64,000 nucleotides of DNA, taken from positions 1,424,277-1,488,276 of the forward strand of contig OX638325.1 of the NCBI GenBank assembly GCA_951812795.1. The letters run 5' to 3'. The translations under genes were made by a program, and so were the position numbers. The notes under the pieces were generated by a model. It worked only from the letters and a program-made list of their open reading frames with translations. It was not told where the DNA came from and did not search any database. This document shows positions 43,124 to 52,507 of this stretch, in pieces. Positions within the stretch are counted from its first letter, which is position 1. Every line of letters starts with the position of its first letter. The DNA comes from an uncultured Dehalococcoidia bacterium (GTDB taxonomy: Bacteria > Chloroflexota > Dehalococcoidia > Lucifugimonadales > Lucifugimonadaceae).

Positions 43124-44302
43124 ATGAACCTCCACGAGTACCAGGCCAAGCAACTTTTCAAAGACTACGGCATCCCCGTATTGCCTTGGCGCATCGTGGA
43201 AACTGTTGACGAAGCGGAAACCGCAGCCAACGAACTCGGCTGCCCGGTGATCGTCAAAGCCCAAGTCCATGCGGGTGGTAGAGGCAAAGCTGGCGGCGTG
43301 AAGTTCGCGGCCACCGCCGAAGACGCGGTCCAGTACGCCTCCGACATGTTGGGCACTCGGATGGCCACCAACCAGACCGGCCCGAAGGGTGTCCCGATCG
43401 ACAAGGTGATGATCACGCCGGCCGCCGATATCGCCCACGAATACTACGTCTCAATCGTTATGGACGGCGACGAGGGCGCGCCTGCCATCATCGCCACTCG
43501 CGAGGGCGGCGTCGAGATCGAACAGGTAGCCGAGGAGCAGCCCGAAAAGATCGTTCGTATCATCGGCGACCCATTGCTTGGCCTCCTCCCGTACAAAGCC
43601 CGCGACGCCGCGTTGGCTCTCGGCTTCCCTCCGCCGCTAATCCGACCCGCGACCGCACTCATCTCCAACGCCTACCAGCTCTTCATCGACAACGACTGCT
43701 CGCTGGTCGAAATCAATCCGCTCATTGAGAGCGAAGACGGCAAGATCATCGCCCTCGACGCCAAAGTCGGTATCGAAGACGACGCCCTCTTCCGCCATCC
43801 CGGACTCCGCGATCTCCACGATCCGGCCCAGATGGACCCCCTCGAACGCGAAGCCTCCGAATTCGACCTCGCCTACGTAAAGCTCGAAGGCGGACGCGTC
43901 GGATGCATGGTCAATGGCGCCGGCCTCGCCATGGCCACCATGGACATCACGAAGTGGGCGGGCGCAGAACCGGCGAACTTCCTCGACATCGGCGGATCTG
44001 CCGACCTCGAACGCATCGAGCACGCCTTCAAGATCATCGTCTCCGATCCCGACGTCGAGATCATCCTGGTCAACCTATTCGCCGGCATCGCCCGCTCCGA
44101 CGTCGTGGCCACCGGCATCATCAACGCCTCCAAAGAAGTCGGCTCCAAAAAGCCAGTCGTCGCCGCCATGCGCGGCACCAACGCCGAAGAAGGGCTCCAA
44201 CTGCTCGACGAATCGGACATCGACGTCACGCCAGCCCCCGACATGGCCAGCGCCGCCGAAATTCTCCGAGACAAACTCGCCACGATGAGCAGGAGCACCT
44301 AA
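43124..44302 (+). CDS. sucC: Succinyl-CoA synthetase, beta subunit
   Basis: ATP-grasp subunit of the TCA-cycle ligase. It opens with NLHEYQAKQLFKDYGIPV and shows KAQVHAGGRGKAGGVK, EINPLIE, FLDIGGSAD and ILVNLFAGIARSD, all diagnostic. Length of 392 is normal. It is followed by sucD after 159 bases filled with four direct repeats. Confidence 0.97.
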   Translation: MNLHEYQAKQLFKDYGIPVLPWRIVETVDEAETAANELGCPVIVKAQVHAGGRGKAGGVKFAATAEDAVQYASDMLGTRMATNQTGPKGVPIDKVMITPAADIAHEYYVSIVMDGDEGAPAIIATREGGVEIEQVAEEQPEKIVRIIGDPLLGLLPYKARDAALALGFPPPLIRPATALISNAYQLFIDNDCSLVEINPLIESEDGKIIALDAKVGIEDDALFRHPGLRDLHDPAQMDPLEREASEFDLAYVKLEGGRVGCMVNGAGLAMATMDITKWAGAEPANFLDIGGSADLERIEHAFKIIVSDPDVEIILVNLFAGIARSDVVATGIINASKEVGSKKPVVAAMRGTNAEEGLQLLDESDIDVTPAPDMASAAEILRDKLATMSRST

Positions 44303-44304
44303 CG

Positions 44305-44446
44305 ATCCCCTCTGGCCCCGTCAGGGAGGGCGAATGCCAGTATCTCCTTTCCCCGTCGGAGAGGGCAAAAGTCAAATCTCCTTTCCCCCGAGGGAGAGGA
44401 CAAAAGTCAAATCCCCTCTCCCCTCGGGAGAGGGTTAGGGAGAGGG
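44305..44446. repeat. Four degenerate ~36-bp direct repeats between sucC and sucD
   Basis: Four units each open with ATCCCCTCT or ATCTCCTTT, carry a CCCC-G-GAGAGG palindromic core and end in variants of GGGCAAAAGTCAA. Copies are at about 44305-44341, 44342-44375, 44376-44410 and 44411-44446. The last merges into the AGAGGGTTAGGGAGAGGG motif also found at 45490 and 54450. Confidence 0.75.
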
Positions 44447-44461
44447 AGAACCCAACAAACA

Positions 44462-45334
44462 ATGCCAGTCCTAGTCGAAGACCCATGCCGCCTACTCGTG
44501 CAGGGATTGGGCCGTGACGGCTCGTTCCAAGCCCAGCGAATCGTCGAATACGGTACCAACATGGTCGCCGCCGTCCATCCCAACCGATCCGGCACCAAGT
44601 TCATGGACGAAGTCCCCTACTTCGAGACGGCTCGCGAAGCCATCGCCGCCACCGGAGCCAACACCGGACTCGTCTTCGTACCCGCTCCCTTCGCCATGGA
44701 CGCCATACTCGAACAAGCCGACGCCGGACTGTCATTGATAGTGTGTATCACAGAGGGCGTCCCTGTCCACGACATGATGAAGGCCAAAGCATACCTCGAC
44801 CGCACCAACTCCCGACTCCTCGGACCAAACTGCCCCGGCCTGATACACCCCGGCCAACGCATCAAACTCGGCATCATCCCCGGCGCAGCCGTCTCCCCCG
44901 GCAACGTCGGCGTCGTCTCACGCTCCGGAACGCTGACCTACGAAGCCGTCGCCCAACTCGGCGCCGTCGGCATGGGACAATCCACCTGCGTCGGCATCGG
45001 CGGAGACCCCATTCCCGGAACCAACTTCATCGATGTCCTAACTGAGTTCCAAGACGACGACGAAACCGAAGCCATCGTCATGATCGGCGAGATCGGCGGC
45101 ACCCGCGAACAAGCCGCGGCCGAGTTCATAAAGCACAACGTCACCAAACCCGTAGTCGCCTCCATCGCCGGCCAAACCGCACCACCCGGCAAACGCATGG
45201 GCCACGCCGGAGCCATTATCACCGGCAAAGCAGGACTAGCCTCCGAAAAGAACAAAGCGTTGGAAGCCGCCGGCGCCACCGTCGTCGAATCCCCCGCCTA
45301 CATAGGCGAAGCGATGAAGAACATCCTCGGATAA
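44462..45334 (+). CDS. sucD: Succinyl-CoA synthetase, alpha subunit
   Basis: The CoA-binding subunit with the phosphorylated His in GHAGAIITG. Landmarks: [53 protein letters not shown] and [13 protein letters not shown]. Length of 290 is normal. It probably shares a transcript with sucC, but the repeats between them could form hairpins. Confidence 0.97.
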   Translation: MPVLVEDPCRLLVQGLGRDGSFQAQRIVEYGTNMVAAVHPNRSGTKFMDEVPYFETAREAIAATGANTGLVFVPAPFAMDAILEQADAGLSLIVCITEGVPVHDMMKAKAYLDRTNSRLLGPNCPGLIHPGQRIKLGIIPGAAVSPGNVGVVSRSGTLTYEAVAQLGAVGMGQSTCVGIGGDPIPGTNFIDVLTEFQDDDETEAIVMIGEIGGTREQAAAEFIKHNVTKPVVASIAGQTAPPGKRMGHAGAIITGKAGLASEKNKALEAAGATVVESPAYIGEAMKNILG

Positions 45335-45652
45335 CCCGCGCCCCCTCCCCTTCGCAAAGCGAAGGGGACGCGTGCGAAGCACGCAGGGGATGCCCGAAAT
45401 TCAACGCAACAACCCTCCAAACCACAACCCTACCCTCTCCGCAAACCAATTCCCTCCCCTCTGCCACAAGAACCGTCCCCTCTCTCGCTCGGCGGGAGAG
45501 GGCTAGGGTGAGGGCACCGGGCGGCCAAGGGGCAGCCTACCAGCCAAGCAAACCTCCCCCTTGATGCCCAAGGGGGAATTAAAGGGCGTTCACCAACAAC
45601 CCTCCCCCTTCAGGGGGAAATTCAGAGGGGGCCCCGTAGTATCGTAAAACCC
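45335..45652. repeat. 318-bp repeat-filled gap between sucD and the VOC gene
   Basis: It is made almost only of palindromic repeats: CCCCTTCGCAAAGCGAAGGGG and GCGTGCGAAGCACGC at 45345-45385 (module B reversed), CCCCTCTCTCGCTCGGCGGG with AGAGGGCTAGGGTGAGGG near 45476-45515, and CCTCCCCCTT...AAGGGGGAA hairpins at about 45550 and 45602. No gene is seen. Confidence 0.75.
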
Positions 45653-46054
45653 ATGGAACCCCGCATCAGCATCATCACCCTAGGCGTCAACGACCTCCCC
45701 AGAGCCGTGAAATTTTGCCGCGACGGACTCGGACTGCCCCTATTCGACGAAAACACCGAATCAATCGCCTTCTTCCAGACCGCAGGCACCTGGCTAGCCC
45801 TATATCCACGAGAAGCACTAGCCGACGACATCGGCATCGACGCCAAAGGCAGCGGCTTTTCCGGCGTCACTCTAGCCCACAACGTCCGCACCCGCGAAGA
45901 GGTAGACACCCTCTTGGACGTCGCAGTCACCGCAGGAGCAACCCTAGTCAAACCCGCCCAAGACACCTTCTGGGGCGGCTACTCCGGCTACTTCTCCGAC
46001 CCCGAAGAATACCTCTGGGAAGTCGCCTGGAACCCCCACTTTTGGATCGAATAG
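45653..46054 (+). CDS. VOC (glyoxalase/bleomycin-resistance-like) superfamily protein
   Basis: A 133-residue single VOC module: MEPRISIITLGVNDLPRAVKFCRDGLGLPL, LALYPREALADD, GVTLAHNVRTREEVD and FSDPEEYLWEVAWNP. The Glu at the end is a likely metal ligand. Such proteins act as glyoxalases, dioxygenases or binding proteins; no substrate is indicated. It is flanked by repeats on both sides. Confidence 0.88.
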   Translation: MEPRISIITLGVNDLPRAVKFCRDGLGLPLFDENTESIAFFQTAGTWLALYPREALADDIGIDAKGSGFSGVTLAHNVRTREEVDTLLDVAVTAGATLVKPAQDTFWGGYSGYFSDPEEYLWEVAWNPHFWIE

Positions 46055-46071
46055 CCGCGCGTTTCAAACCC

Positions 46072-46190
46072 GCCCTCGCACACGGAGACCCTTGCGAAAC
46101 CGGTGATCAAGATGTCGCCGCGACCGTTTCAGCGACCTGGTCCCGAACGCACCGCCCCTCTGGATTCCCGCGTGCGCGGGAATGACGGAG
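46072..46190. repeat. Dispersed repeat, partner of 22887-23010 in reverse orientation
   Basis: On the minus strand it reads the hairpin ATTCCCGCGCACGCGGGAAT (46164-46183), then CCAGAGGGGCGGTGC and about 80 further bases homologous to 22905-23000. The palindrome arms differ between copies but remain paired, which suggests selection for the structure or repeated insertion. Confidence 0.75.
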
Positions 46191-46245
46191 CTTTGCAAAG
46201 GCCTCACGCGGGGATGGCGCCGACTCCGTCGCTCGCCCGCTCCTA

Positions 46246-47238
46246 TTAAACCACCGCGGTTTCTCTGTAGAGGTGGCAGGAAACAACCCGATTGGGCGCG
46301 GTTTGATAGAGTGGTGCCGCTTCTTTGCAGATCTCCATGGCGTGCGGGCAGCGGTCGGCGAATTGGCAGCCAGCGTACTCCGCGTTCATCGTATCGTCGG
46401 CACCGTCGGTCGTTGGCGAGACCACCTCCAGGCCCTGCTGCCATTTCTGGTCGGGATCGGGCATCGGAATCGAGCCGATCAAGAGTTGCGTGTATGGGTG
46501 CTCAGGTTCTTCGACGACCGGAACCACGTCCCCTTGTTCCGCAACGACTCCGCGATACAGGACCACGATCTTCTCGCTTATCTCGTAAGCAGTGGTCAGA
46601 TCGTGGGTGATGTAGATGATCGAGATACCGAACTCGGCGTTGAGCTGTCGCAAATTTTCAAGGATGGTGGCTCGGAGGGATGCGTCAACCATCGAAACCG
46701 GCTCGTCAGCGACTATGAGCTTGGGATTGAGTAAGAGGGCACGGGCAACCATGACCCGTTGACGCTGTCCTCCGCTTAGCTGGTGAGGGTATCGCCCGAG
46801 CGTGTCCCGGGGGTTAAGACCGACTTGCCGCAAGGTAGTCTCAATGATCTCCACGGCTTCGTCGCGTGACGAGGCGAGACCAGCTTTGCGGACGGGAAGA
46901 TGGAGCGCGTGGTCGACTTTGTAGAAAGGGTTGTAGACCTCGAAAGGGTCTTGGAAGATTACCTGGACGTCGCGCCTGAACTGTCGACGCTCGGCGCGTG
47001 AGAGCCGGGCAACGGCCTTGCCTCGATAGAGAACTTCACCGGTGGTTGGCGGTATGATACCGAGTATCAAGCGAGCAATGGTTGTCTTTCCACTCCCGCT
47101 TTCGCCTACCAACGCGGTGATCGCGGGTTCGTCTTCGTCGATCGATATCGAGAAATCGCGGAGCGCCACCGTCTTGCGGCTGAACCATCCAGTGCCGAAG
47201 ATTTTGCTCGTGTTCTTGAGTTCGATTAGCGATGACAT
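46246..47238 (-). CDS. Oligopeptide-type ABC transporter ATPase (OppF-like)
   Basis: Walker A GESGSGKT in ALVGESGSGKTTIARLI, signature LSGGQRQRVMVARAL, Walker B LIVADEPVSMVDA. The C-terminal oligopeptide/dipeptide extension is marked by the CQFADRCPHAMEIC Cys cluster. It is the last gene of the minus-strand set OppB-OppC-OppD-OppF. Start is taken as ATG 47238; a GTG at 47241 is adjacent. Confidence 0.93.
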   Translation of the reverse strand: MSSLIELKNTSKIFGTGWFSRKTVALRDFSISIDEDEPAITALVGESGSGKTTIARLILGIIPPTTGEVLYRGKAVARLSRAERRQFRRDVQVIFQDPFEVYNPFYKVDHALHLPVRKAGLASSRDEAVEIIETTLRQVGLNPRDTLGRYPHQLSGGQRQRVMVARALLLNPKLIVADEPVSMVDASLRATILENLRQLNAEFGISIIYITHDLTTAYEISEKIVVLYRGVVAEQGDVVPVVEEPEHPYTQLLIGSIPMPDPDQKWQQGLEVVSPTTDGADDTMNAEYAGCQFADRCPHAMEICKEAAPLYQTAPNRVVSCHLYRETAVV

Positions 47239-47244
47239 CACGTA

Positions 47245-48261
47245 TCAATAAAGAAGGCAGGCCGCCTGTTGCTCACCTTGGTTCGCCGCATGATCGTCGT
47301 TGACGACCTTGAGCAACGGTTCTTCCGACGGGCAGATTTCCATCGCTTGGGGACACCGCGGATGAAACGGGCATCCACTGGGTAGCGCGTATAACGATGG
47401 CGCAGTGCCGGGTATTCCGCGCAGGTCGCCACGCTTGCGGTCTTTGCGTTCGAGCGAAGGCAGACTGTCTATCAGCATTTGCGTATAAGGATGCTTAGGC
47501 TCCCTAAGGAGCTGCCTGAGCGTCCCAGTCTCCACCAATTTTCCCGCATACATGACGCCCAGCGTGTCGACGAACTGCGCCATCAAGCCGATGTCGTGTC
47601 CAATCAGCAGTATCGCGGCCCCGAGTTCGTCTTGGAGTTCGGCGAGAGTTTCCATGATCTGGCGTTGGACGACAACGTCGAGTGCGGAAGTGGGTTCGTC
47701 GGCGATGATGACTTTCGGTCCCATCGAGATCGCGATCGCGATTGTGACGCGCTGCTTCATGCCCCCGCTGAGTTCGTGCGGGTACATGTCACCAACCTGC
47801 CGATTTAACCCGACTTTATCGAGAAGTTCCGTCACCAGTTCGCGGTATTGAGATGCCGAGTGTTGGGCGTCGTGGTCTCTCAAACCGTCGATGATCTGAT
47901 TCTTCACCTTGGCGACCGGATTGAGAGAGTTCATCGCGCCCTGTGGGACAAGAGCGATCTGCGACAGTTTCGCGGTGCGCATCTCCTCCTCGCTTAGCGA
48001 GAGCAAATCGATGCCGTCGATTACCGCGGAGCCTTTGGTGATGCACCCAGGCGGTTTGATCAACCGCATCAACGCGAGTGCGGTGGTCGTTTTGCCCGAT
48101 CCCGATTCTCCGACGAGCCCCATGCGTTTACCGGGCAAGATGGAGAAGCTAACACCGTCGGCTGCTTTGATCTCACCGCTCGAAGTGAAGTATGAGACGC
48201 CGAGGTCGTTGACGTCGAGTGCGACGCTGTGTCCCGTGTTTGCGTGGGTTTCGGCACTCAT
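47245..48261 (-). CDS. Oligopeptide-type ABC transporter ATPase (OppD-like)
   Basis: Walker A GESGSGKTTTALAL, signature LSGGMKQRVTIAIA, Walker B VIIADEPTSALDVV, and the C-terminal cluster CPFHPRCPQAMEIC of peptide-importer ATPases. It overlaps the upstream permease by four bases and precedes the second ATPase by a few bases. Substrate is probably a peptide or, as often in this family, a sugar or nickel; not determinable here. Confidence 0.93.
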   Translation of the reverse strand: MSAETHANTGHSVALDVNDLGVSYFTSSGEIKAADGVSFSILPGKRMGLVGESGSGKTTTALALMRLIKPPGCITKGSAVIDGIDLLSLSEEEMRTAKLSQIALVPQGAMNSLNPVAKVKNQIIDGLRDHDAQHSASQYRELVTELLDKVGLNRQVGDMYPHELSGGMKQRVTIAIAISMGPKVIIADEPTSALDVVVQRQIMETLAELQDELGAAILLIGHDIGLMAQFVDTLGVMYAGKLVETGTLRQLLREPKHPYTQMLIDSLPSLERKDRKRGDLRGIPGTAPSLYALPSGCPFHPRCPQAMEICPSEEPLLKVVNDDHAANQGEQQAACLLY

Positions 48262-49229
48262 CCCTGCCTCCGCAAACGCGGGTTCGCCAACGGGTCGAGA
48301 CCGGCAGTTATGAGATACAGGCTACCGAAGACGAGAGCAAGCGCGAGTACCGGCGGGGTCCACCACCACCAGATCCCACGGAAAGGCGCGGAGTAGAAGA
48401 GCGCCCAATAAATCGTGTTGCCGAGGGTCGGCTGATTTTGAGGTCCGAGCCCAAGTGCGTCCATCCCGATGGTCGTGAGCATCGCCGTGGCGACCGCGGT
48501 CGCGAGGCTTGCGGCGAGGAAAGGCAACAGATTAGGGAGCATCTCGAGAAAGATGACTTCAAGGGTGTTGGCGCCGGATATCTGAGCGACCGAGATGTAA
48601 GCACGTTCGCGCATGGACAGGACCTGCGCGCGGATGGTTCTGAGGGGCCACATCCAAACAAATGCCGAGATTATGAGGGCTTGCTGAGTGACATCGATCG
48701 AAGATTTCAGGGTCACGGCGACGACGACGAGGATCATCAAGACGGGTACGGTGATGAGCATGTCGGCGAAGCTCTTGAAGAAGTTGTCGACGATCCCGCC
48801 GTAAAATCCACCGATGAATCCGAGCACGGTACCGATGGTCATTCCGATCAATGCCGCGAGGAATCCAACATAGATAGTCAAAGGTGTGCCCAGCATCGTT
48901 ACGGCCCAAACGTCTCGACCTTGACTGTCAGTGCCCAAAACCGAGAATGCGCTTCGGTCTTCGCCTTTAACGCGGTACTCGACAGTCTGTCCGGGACTCA
49001 GATCGATCTCCACGGTACCGGCGCGCGCCAACTCAGGATCTACGAATTGAGAGCCGACGATGCCGAAAAGAACCATGAATGCGAGCAGGAAGAGGCCGGC
49101 CCACAGCGTCGGATAGGCTCTCATCCAGCGGAACGGCGCGAGGAGCGAGCGCACGAAACCGCTACCCTCTTGATGCTCGATGGTAGTGTCGAGCATCGAA
49201 CCTTGGGATTCTGGCTGGGCGGTGGTCAT
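48258..49229 (-). CDS. ABC transporter permease (OppC-like)
   Basis: Inner-membrane permease with the N-terminal segment LWAGLFLLAFMVLFG, an extracytoplasmic loop and about five further membrane segments. The ATPase-coupling loop is ISGANTLEVIFLEMLPNLL. The ATG at 49229 lies eight bases after the stop of the oppB-like gene and is preferred over an overlapping start at 49271. Confidence 0.9.
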   Translation of the reverse strand: MTTAQPESQGSMLDTTIEHQEGSGFVRSLLAPFRWMRAYPTLWAGLFLLAFMVLFGIVGSQFVDPELARAGTVEIDLSPGQTVEYRVKGEDRSAFSVLGTDSQGRDVWAVTMLGTPLTIYVGFLAALIGMTIGTVLGFIGGFYGGIVDNFFKSFADMLITVPVLMILVVVAVTLKSSIDVTQQALIISAFVWMWPLRTIRAQVLSMRERAYISVAQISGANTLEVIFLEMLPNLLPFLAASLATAVATAMLTTIGMDALGLGPQNQPTLGNTIYWALFYSAPFRGIWWWWTPPVLALALVFGSLYLITAGLDPLANPRLRRQG

Positions 49230-49236
49230 CCTGTAG

Positions 49237-50244
49237 TCAGCTTCTTGGCGCGTAGGTGATACGCGGGTCAAGGCGGGGATAGATCAAGTCGAGAATCAAT
49301 GTCGCAAGAGCTATTGAGAGGATTACGAGGTAAACGATCCCATACAACAATGTGTAGTCGAAGTTGCGGATCGATTGCAGTAACATCGTGCCTATGCCGG
49401 GGTATCCAAAGACGACTTCAACGAGGATGACACCCGAGACGACGTGGCCGAGCGTGAGAGCGAAGGAAGTAATCTGAGGAAGCATGGCATTTCGAACGCC
49501 GTACCAGGCAAATAGTCGCCAGCTTTTCGCGCCTTTGGCCTCTGCGAGCAACATGTAGTCCTCACCTTGTGTCGTTACCATCATGCCCCTCATCCCGATT
49601 GCGGAGAAACCGATGCTGACGAGGATGATGGAGAGCGCGGGGAGGATTGCGTGTTTGGCCGCGTCCAAATAGAAATCGAAGTCCCAACCCGGAGATGAAC
49701 CCACGGTGTATCCACCGCCTAACGGAAACCACTCGAGTTGGAAGGCAAAGAAGTGGATAAGCGCGATGCCGACGAGGTAGTAGGGGATGGCAGAAAGGGC
49801 CATTATCGGCGGGAAGAGTAGCTTGAACGCCCTCGATGCTCCTGGCCAAGCGACAAGCGCGCCTAAAGCCATGCCAAGAAACATATAGATAAGTGAAGAC
49901 ATGGTGACTAGCACGAGCGTCCAAGGCAATGCTTGTGAAATTACTGAACGGACTTGCGTCGGGAAAAACGCGATGGAAAATCCGAAGTCGAAACGCGCGA
50001 AGTTCCAGATATAGCGTACGTATTGTTCCAAGAGCGGCTTGTCCAACCCGAAACGCTTCTCAAAGTGCTTGATCATCGCTTCGGTGTTCCCGCTTGTAAC
50101 CGCACCACGCGATGCGAGTTGACTCATGCGCTCTTCGATGGGGTTGACGTCGGCGATGCGCGGCAAGATGAAGTTAAAGGTAGCGGCTCCCCAGATAACA
50201 AGGAAGAAGACCCCGATGCGTCTTAGTAAGTATTCCGCAGTCAT
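49237..50244 (-). CDS. ABC transporter permease (OppB-like)
   Basis: The first gene of the transporter set. It has a typical N-terminal membrane segment (RRIGVFFLVIWGAATFNFILPRI), an extracytoplasmic loop with Met-Ser-Gln rich text, about five more segments and the coupling loop EAKGAKSWRLFAWYGVRNA. The gap to the divergent binding-protein gene (50245-50424) must hold promoters for both directions. Confidence 0.92.
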   Translation of the reverse strand: MTAEYLLRRIGVFFLVIWGAATFNFILPRIADVNPIEERMSQLASRGAVTSGNTEAMIKHFEKRFGLDKPLLEQYVRYIWNFARFDFGFSIAFFPTQVRSVISQALPWTLVLVTMSSLIYMFLGMALGALVAWPGASRAFKLLFPPIMALSAIPYYLVGIALIHFFAFQLEWFPLGGGYTVGSSPGWDFDFYLDAAKHAILPALSIILVSIGFSAIGMRGMMVTTQGEDYMLLAEAKGAKSWRLFAWYGVRNAMLPQITSFALTLGHVVSGVILVEVVFGYPGIGTMLLQSIRNFDYTLLYGIVYLVILSIALATLILDLIYPRLDPRITYAPRS

Positions 50245-50424
50245 AGTGGTTGATACGTCGTCTCTCGCGCGTTTACGTTCGCGATGTGTTAAATTGCGTT
50301 AGCAATGGTATCCGAAGCCCGTTCCGATCGCATCATTGCGACCCTCGAACAATGGATTGGCAACAGACTAGCACAACCAAAAGGCATTGGATTCAAATAT
50401 TGAAGAGAAGGAAGATATCGAGAC

Positions 50425-52356
50425 ATGTATAGACGTTTGAATTCAACGACGCGAACGGCTTGGCTGTTCCGCTTGTTGGCACTTTCGCTGGTCGTCACGA
50501 CTGTGATGGTCGCCGCTGTTGCGTGCAGCGAAGAGGAGCCGACGGCGACGCCCGTTCCGCCAACCGCGACACCGGTACCGCCGACGGCAACCACGGCTCC
50601 TGAGCCTGAACCAGAGCATGAAGATGCGATGGATGGTGATGGGATGATGATGAAAGAGCCCGCGCCGTTGATCGACCCCGATTCGGTGTCGCGTGAGAAG
50701 ACTCTGATAGTCATGAGCGGTGGTCAAGACGGTCGATACCCGGACTGGGAAAACTTCAACAACTACGTCCCTGGTGGCGTGGGAGGTTGGCACACCGGAC
50801 CGTTGCAGACGATGAGCGAGCCGCTGATCATGTTCAACCTGCTGACTGGTGAGCACGAGATGTGGTTGGCCGAGTCGATGGACATCAGCGATGACTTCCG
50901 AGAGGTGACACTCACGATCCGCGACGGTGTCTACTGGAGCGACGGCATGCCGTTCTCTGCGGACGACGTTGCATTCACCTTCGCATTGGTGCAGGAAAAC
51001 CAAGACTCGATGGTTCATACGGCCGAGATCCACCTCCTCGATTCTGTCGAGGTGATCGACGGCAACAAGGTGCACTTCACGCTGAAAGAGCCTTCACCGA
51101 GCTGGTGGGTCAACACGCTGACCAGCAACCACGGCCTGTCTGAACACATCCTCCCGAAGCACATCTGGGAAGGCCAAAACGCGCAAGAATTCACGTTCTA
51201 TGACCCGGCGCAAGGATGGCCAATTTCGACCGGACCGTTCGCGTTAGCCTCCGCCTCGCCGGAGCAGAAAGTCTTCGTGCGTCGCGACGATTGGTGGGCC
51301 GTGGAAGCGGGATTCAAAGATTTGCCGGCGATCGAGAAGGTCGTTTACATACCGCAACGAGACGAAACGGCCCGGGCCCAGATGATCATTCGCAACGAGA
51401 TTGACGCCATGAGCATGGTTCCAGTCGACACGCTGCTCGACGTGTTCGAGCAGAACGCGAGCGTCGTCAGCTGGAGCAAGCAGGAACCGCCCTACGGATA
51501 CCTCGACTGGTGTCCAATCGGTCTGTTCGTCAACAATGCTGGCGACAGCCCCGTGGCCCAGAGCAAGGACATCCGATGGGCGCTCAACTACGCTCTGAAC
51601 CGCGAGACGTTGGTCAGCAACGCCGAGCGCGGTGCCGGAACCGTGGCCTTCCACATGGTCACTCCATACGCATGGTTCGATCCATTCGAAGAAGTGTTGC
51701 AACCGATATACGAGAAGCACACTCTCGACACCCAAGATCACTACGACCTGGTCGACGAACGCATGGCTGCGGCTGGCTACGCCAAGAACAGCGACGACAT
51801 GTGGGAGAAGGACGGCGACGTGATCGAGATGAGTATCGGCTTCCCATCTTGGCTCGCTCGTTACGGCGTTCACATCGTTAAGCAGTTGGAAGACGCGGGC
51901 TTCGCAGCTGAGATGGACCAGAGTCCGGGCACCGGTGAAGCGTTCGGCCGCGGTGAACGCGACTACCAGTTCGGCTGCAAGGGACCGTCTGGTGTGTTAG
52001 GTGCGGACCCGTACTACATGCTCTCGCTCTACTCGTCAGCGACGTTCCGCGATATCGGCGAGCCGCCCGTAAACCCATGGGCCACGGCGCGCTGGCGCAA
52101 CGCGGATTTCGACGAAATCGTAACTGAGATGTCGAAGATACCGGCCACGGATCCGCAGACGATGGATCTGTTCGCGGACGCGATGGAGATCTGGTACGAA
52201 GAACTGCCAGATATCTACGTTTCGCAGCTCATAATCCGCCACCTTGGCAGCGAGAACTACTGGGAAGGTTGGCCGTCATTCGACGACAACTACGGCGTGT
52301 TGCACCCATGGCAGCAGGAATTCCTTAAGATCGTGACGCGGTTAGAGGCGAAATAA
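50425..52356 (+). CDS. ABC transporter solute-binding lipoprotein, family 5
   Basis: A 643-residue secreted binding protein. The lipobox gives Cys34 (VAAVACSE), followed by a short PVPPTATP linker. The family 5 features are the EPLIMFNLLTGE, LRDGVYWSDGMPFSADDVAFTF, ALNYALNRETLV and PWATARWRNADFDE segments. It is divergent from the oppBCDF-like genes and is the receptor for that importer. A strong hairpin terminator lies right behind it. Confidence 0.93.
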   Translation: MYRRLNSTTRTAWLFRLLALSLVVTTVMVAAVACSEEEPTATPVPPTATPVPPTATTAPEPEPEHEDAMDGDGMMMKEPAPLIDPDSVSREKTLIVMSGGQDGRYPDWENFNNYVPGGVGGWHTGPLQTMSEPLIMFNLLTGEHEMWLAESMDISDDFREVTLTIRDGVYWSDGMPFSADDVAFTFALVQENQDSMVHTAEIHLLDSVEVIDGNKVHFTLKEPSPSWWVNTLTSNHGLSEHILPKHIWEGQNAQEFTFYDPAQGWPISTGPFALASASPEQKVFVRRDDWWAVEAGFKDLPAIEKVVYIPQRDETARAQMIIRNEIDAMSMVPVDTLLDVFEQNASVVSWSKQEPPYGYLDWCPIGLFVNNAGDSPVAQSKDIRWALNYALNRETLVSNAERGAGTVAFHMVTPYAWFDPFEEVLQPIYEKHTLDTQDHYDLVDERMAAAGYAKNSDDMWEKDGDVIEMSIGFPSWLARYGVHIVKQLEDAGFAAEMDQSPGTGEAFGRGERDYQFGCKGPSGVLGADPYYMLSLYSSATFRDIGEPPVNPWATARWRNADFDEIVTEMSKIPATDPQTMDLFADAMEIWYEELPDIYVSQLIIRHLGSENYWEGWPSFDDNYGVLHPWQQEFLKIVTRLEAK

Positions 52357-52377
52357 CCAGCTTAACATCGGGCGAAA

Positions 52378-52415
52378 CGGCGAGGGATATTCATTGTCCC
52401 TCGCCGCTTTAGTTT
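52378..52415 (+). terminator. Rho-independent terminator behind the binding lipoprotein gene
   Basis: Ten-bp perfect stem CGGCGAGGGA (52378-52387) with TCCCTCGCCG (52397-52406), a nine-base loop, then CTTTAGTTTAG. The position 22 bp after the stop codon fits. Confidence 0.85.
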
Positions 52416-52429
52416 AGGCGGGCCGTGGT

Positions 52430-52460
52430 TTAGGTTCCTGCTTTCGCAGGAATGACAGTT
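52430..52460. repeat. Degenerate module A hairpin
   Basis: TTCCTGCTTTCGCAGGAA at 52435-52452, followed by TGACAG. It is a diverged copy of the ATTCCGGC...GCCGGAAT hairpin family. Confidence 0.6.
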
Positions 52461-52507
52461 GTGGACATGAATGACGTATCCTGTCACAAACCAGCAGGAG
52501 TCTCCCG

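Noticed and set aside
44305..44446. Direct repeats resembling a CRISPR array
   Set aside because: Units abut with no unique spacers, they are degenerate and internally palindromic, and no cas genes are present.
48219..49259. 346-codon plus-strand frame opposite the OppC-like permease
   Set aside because: Highly charged, low-complexity composition and exact overlap with a clear transporter gene mark it as a shadow.
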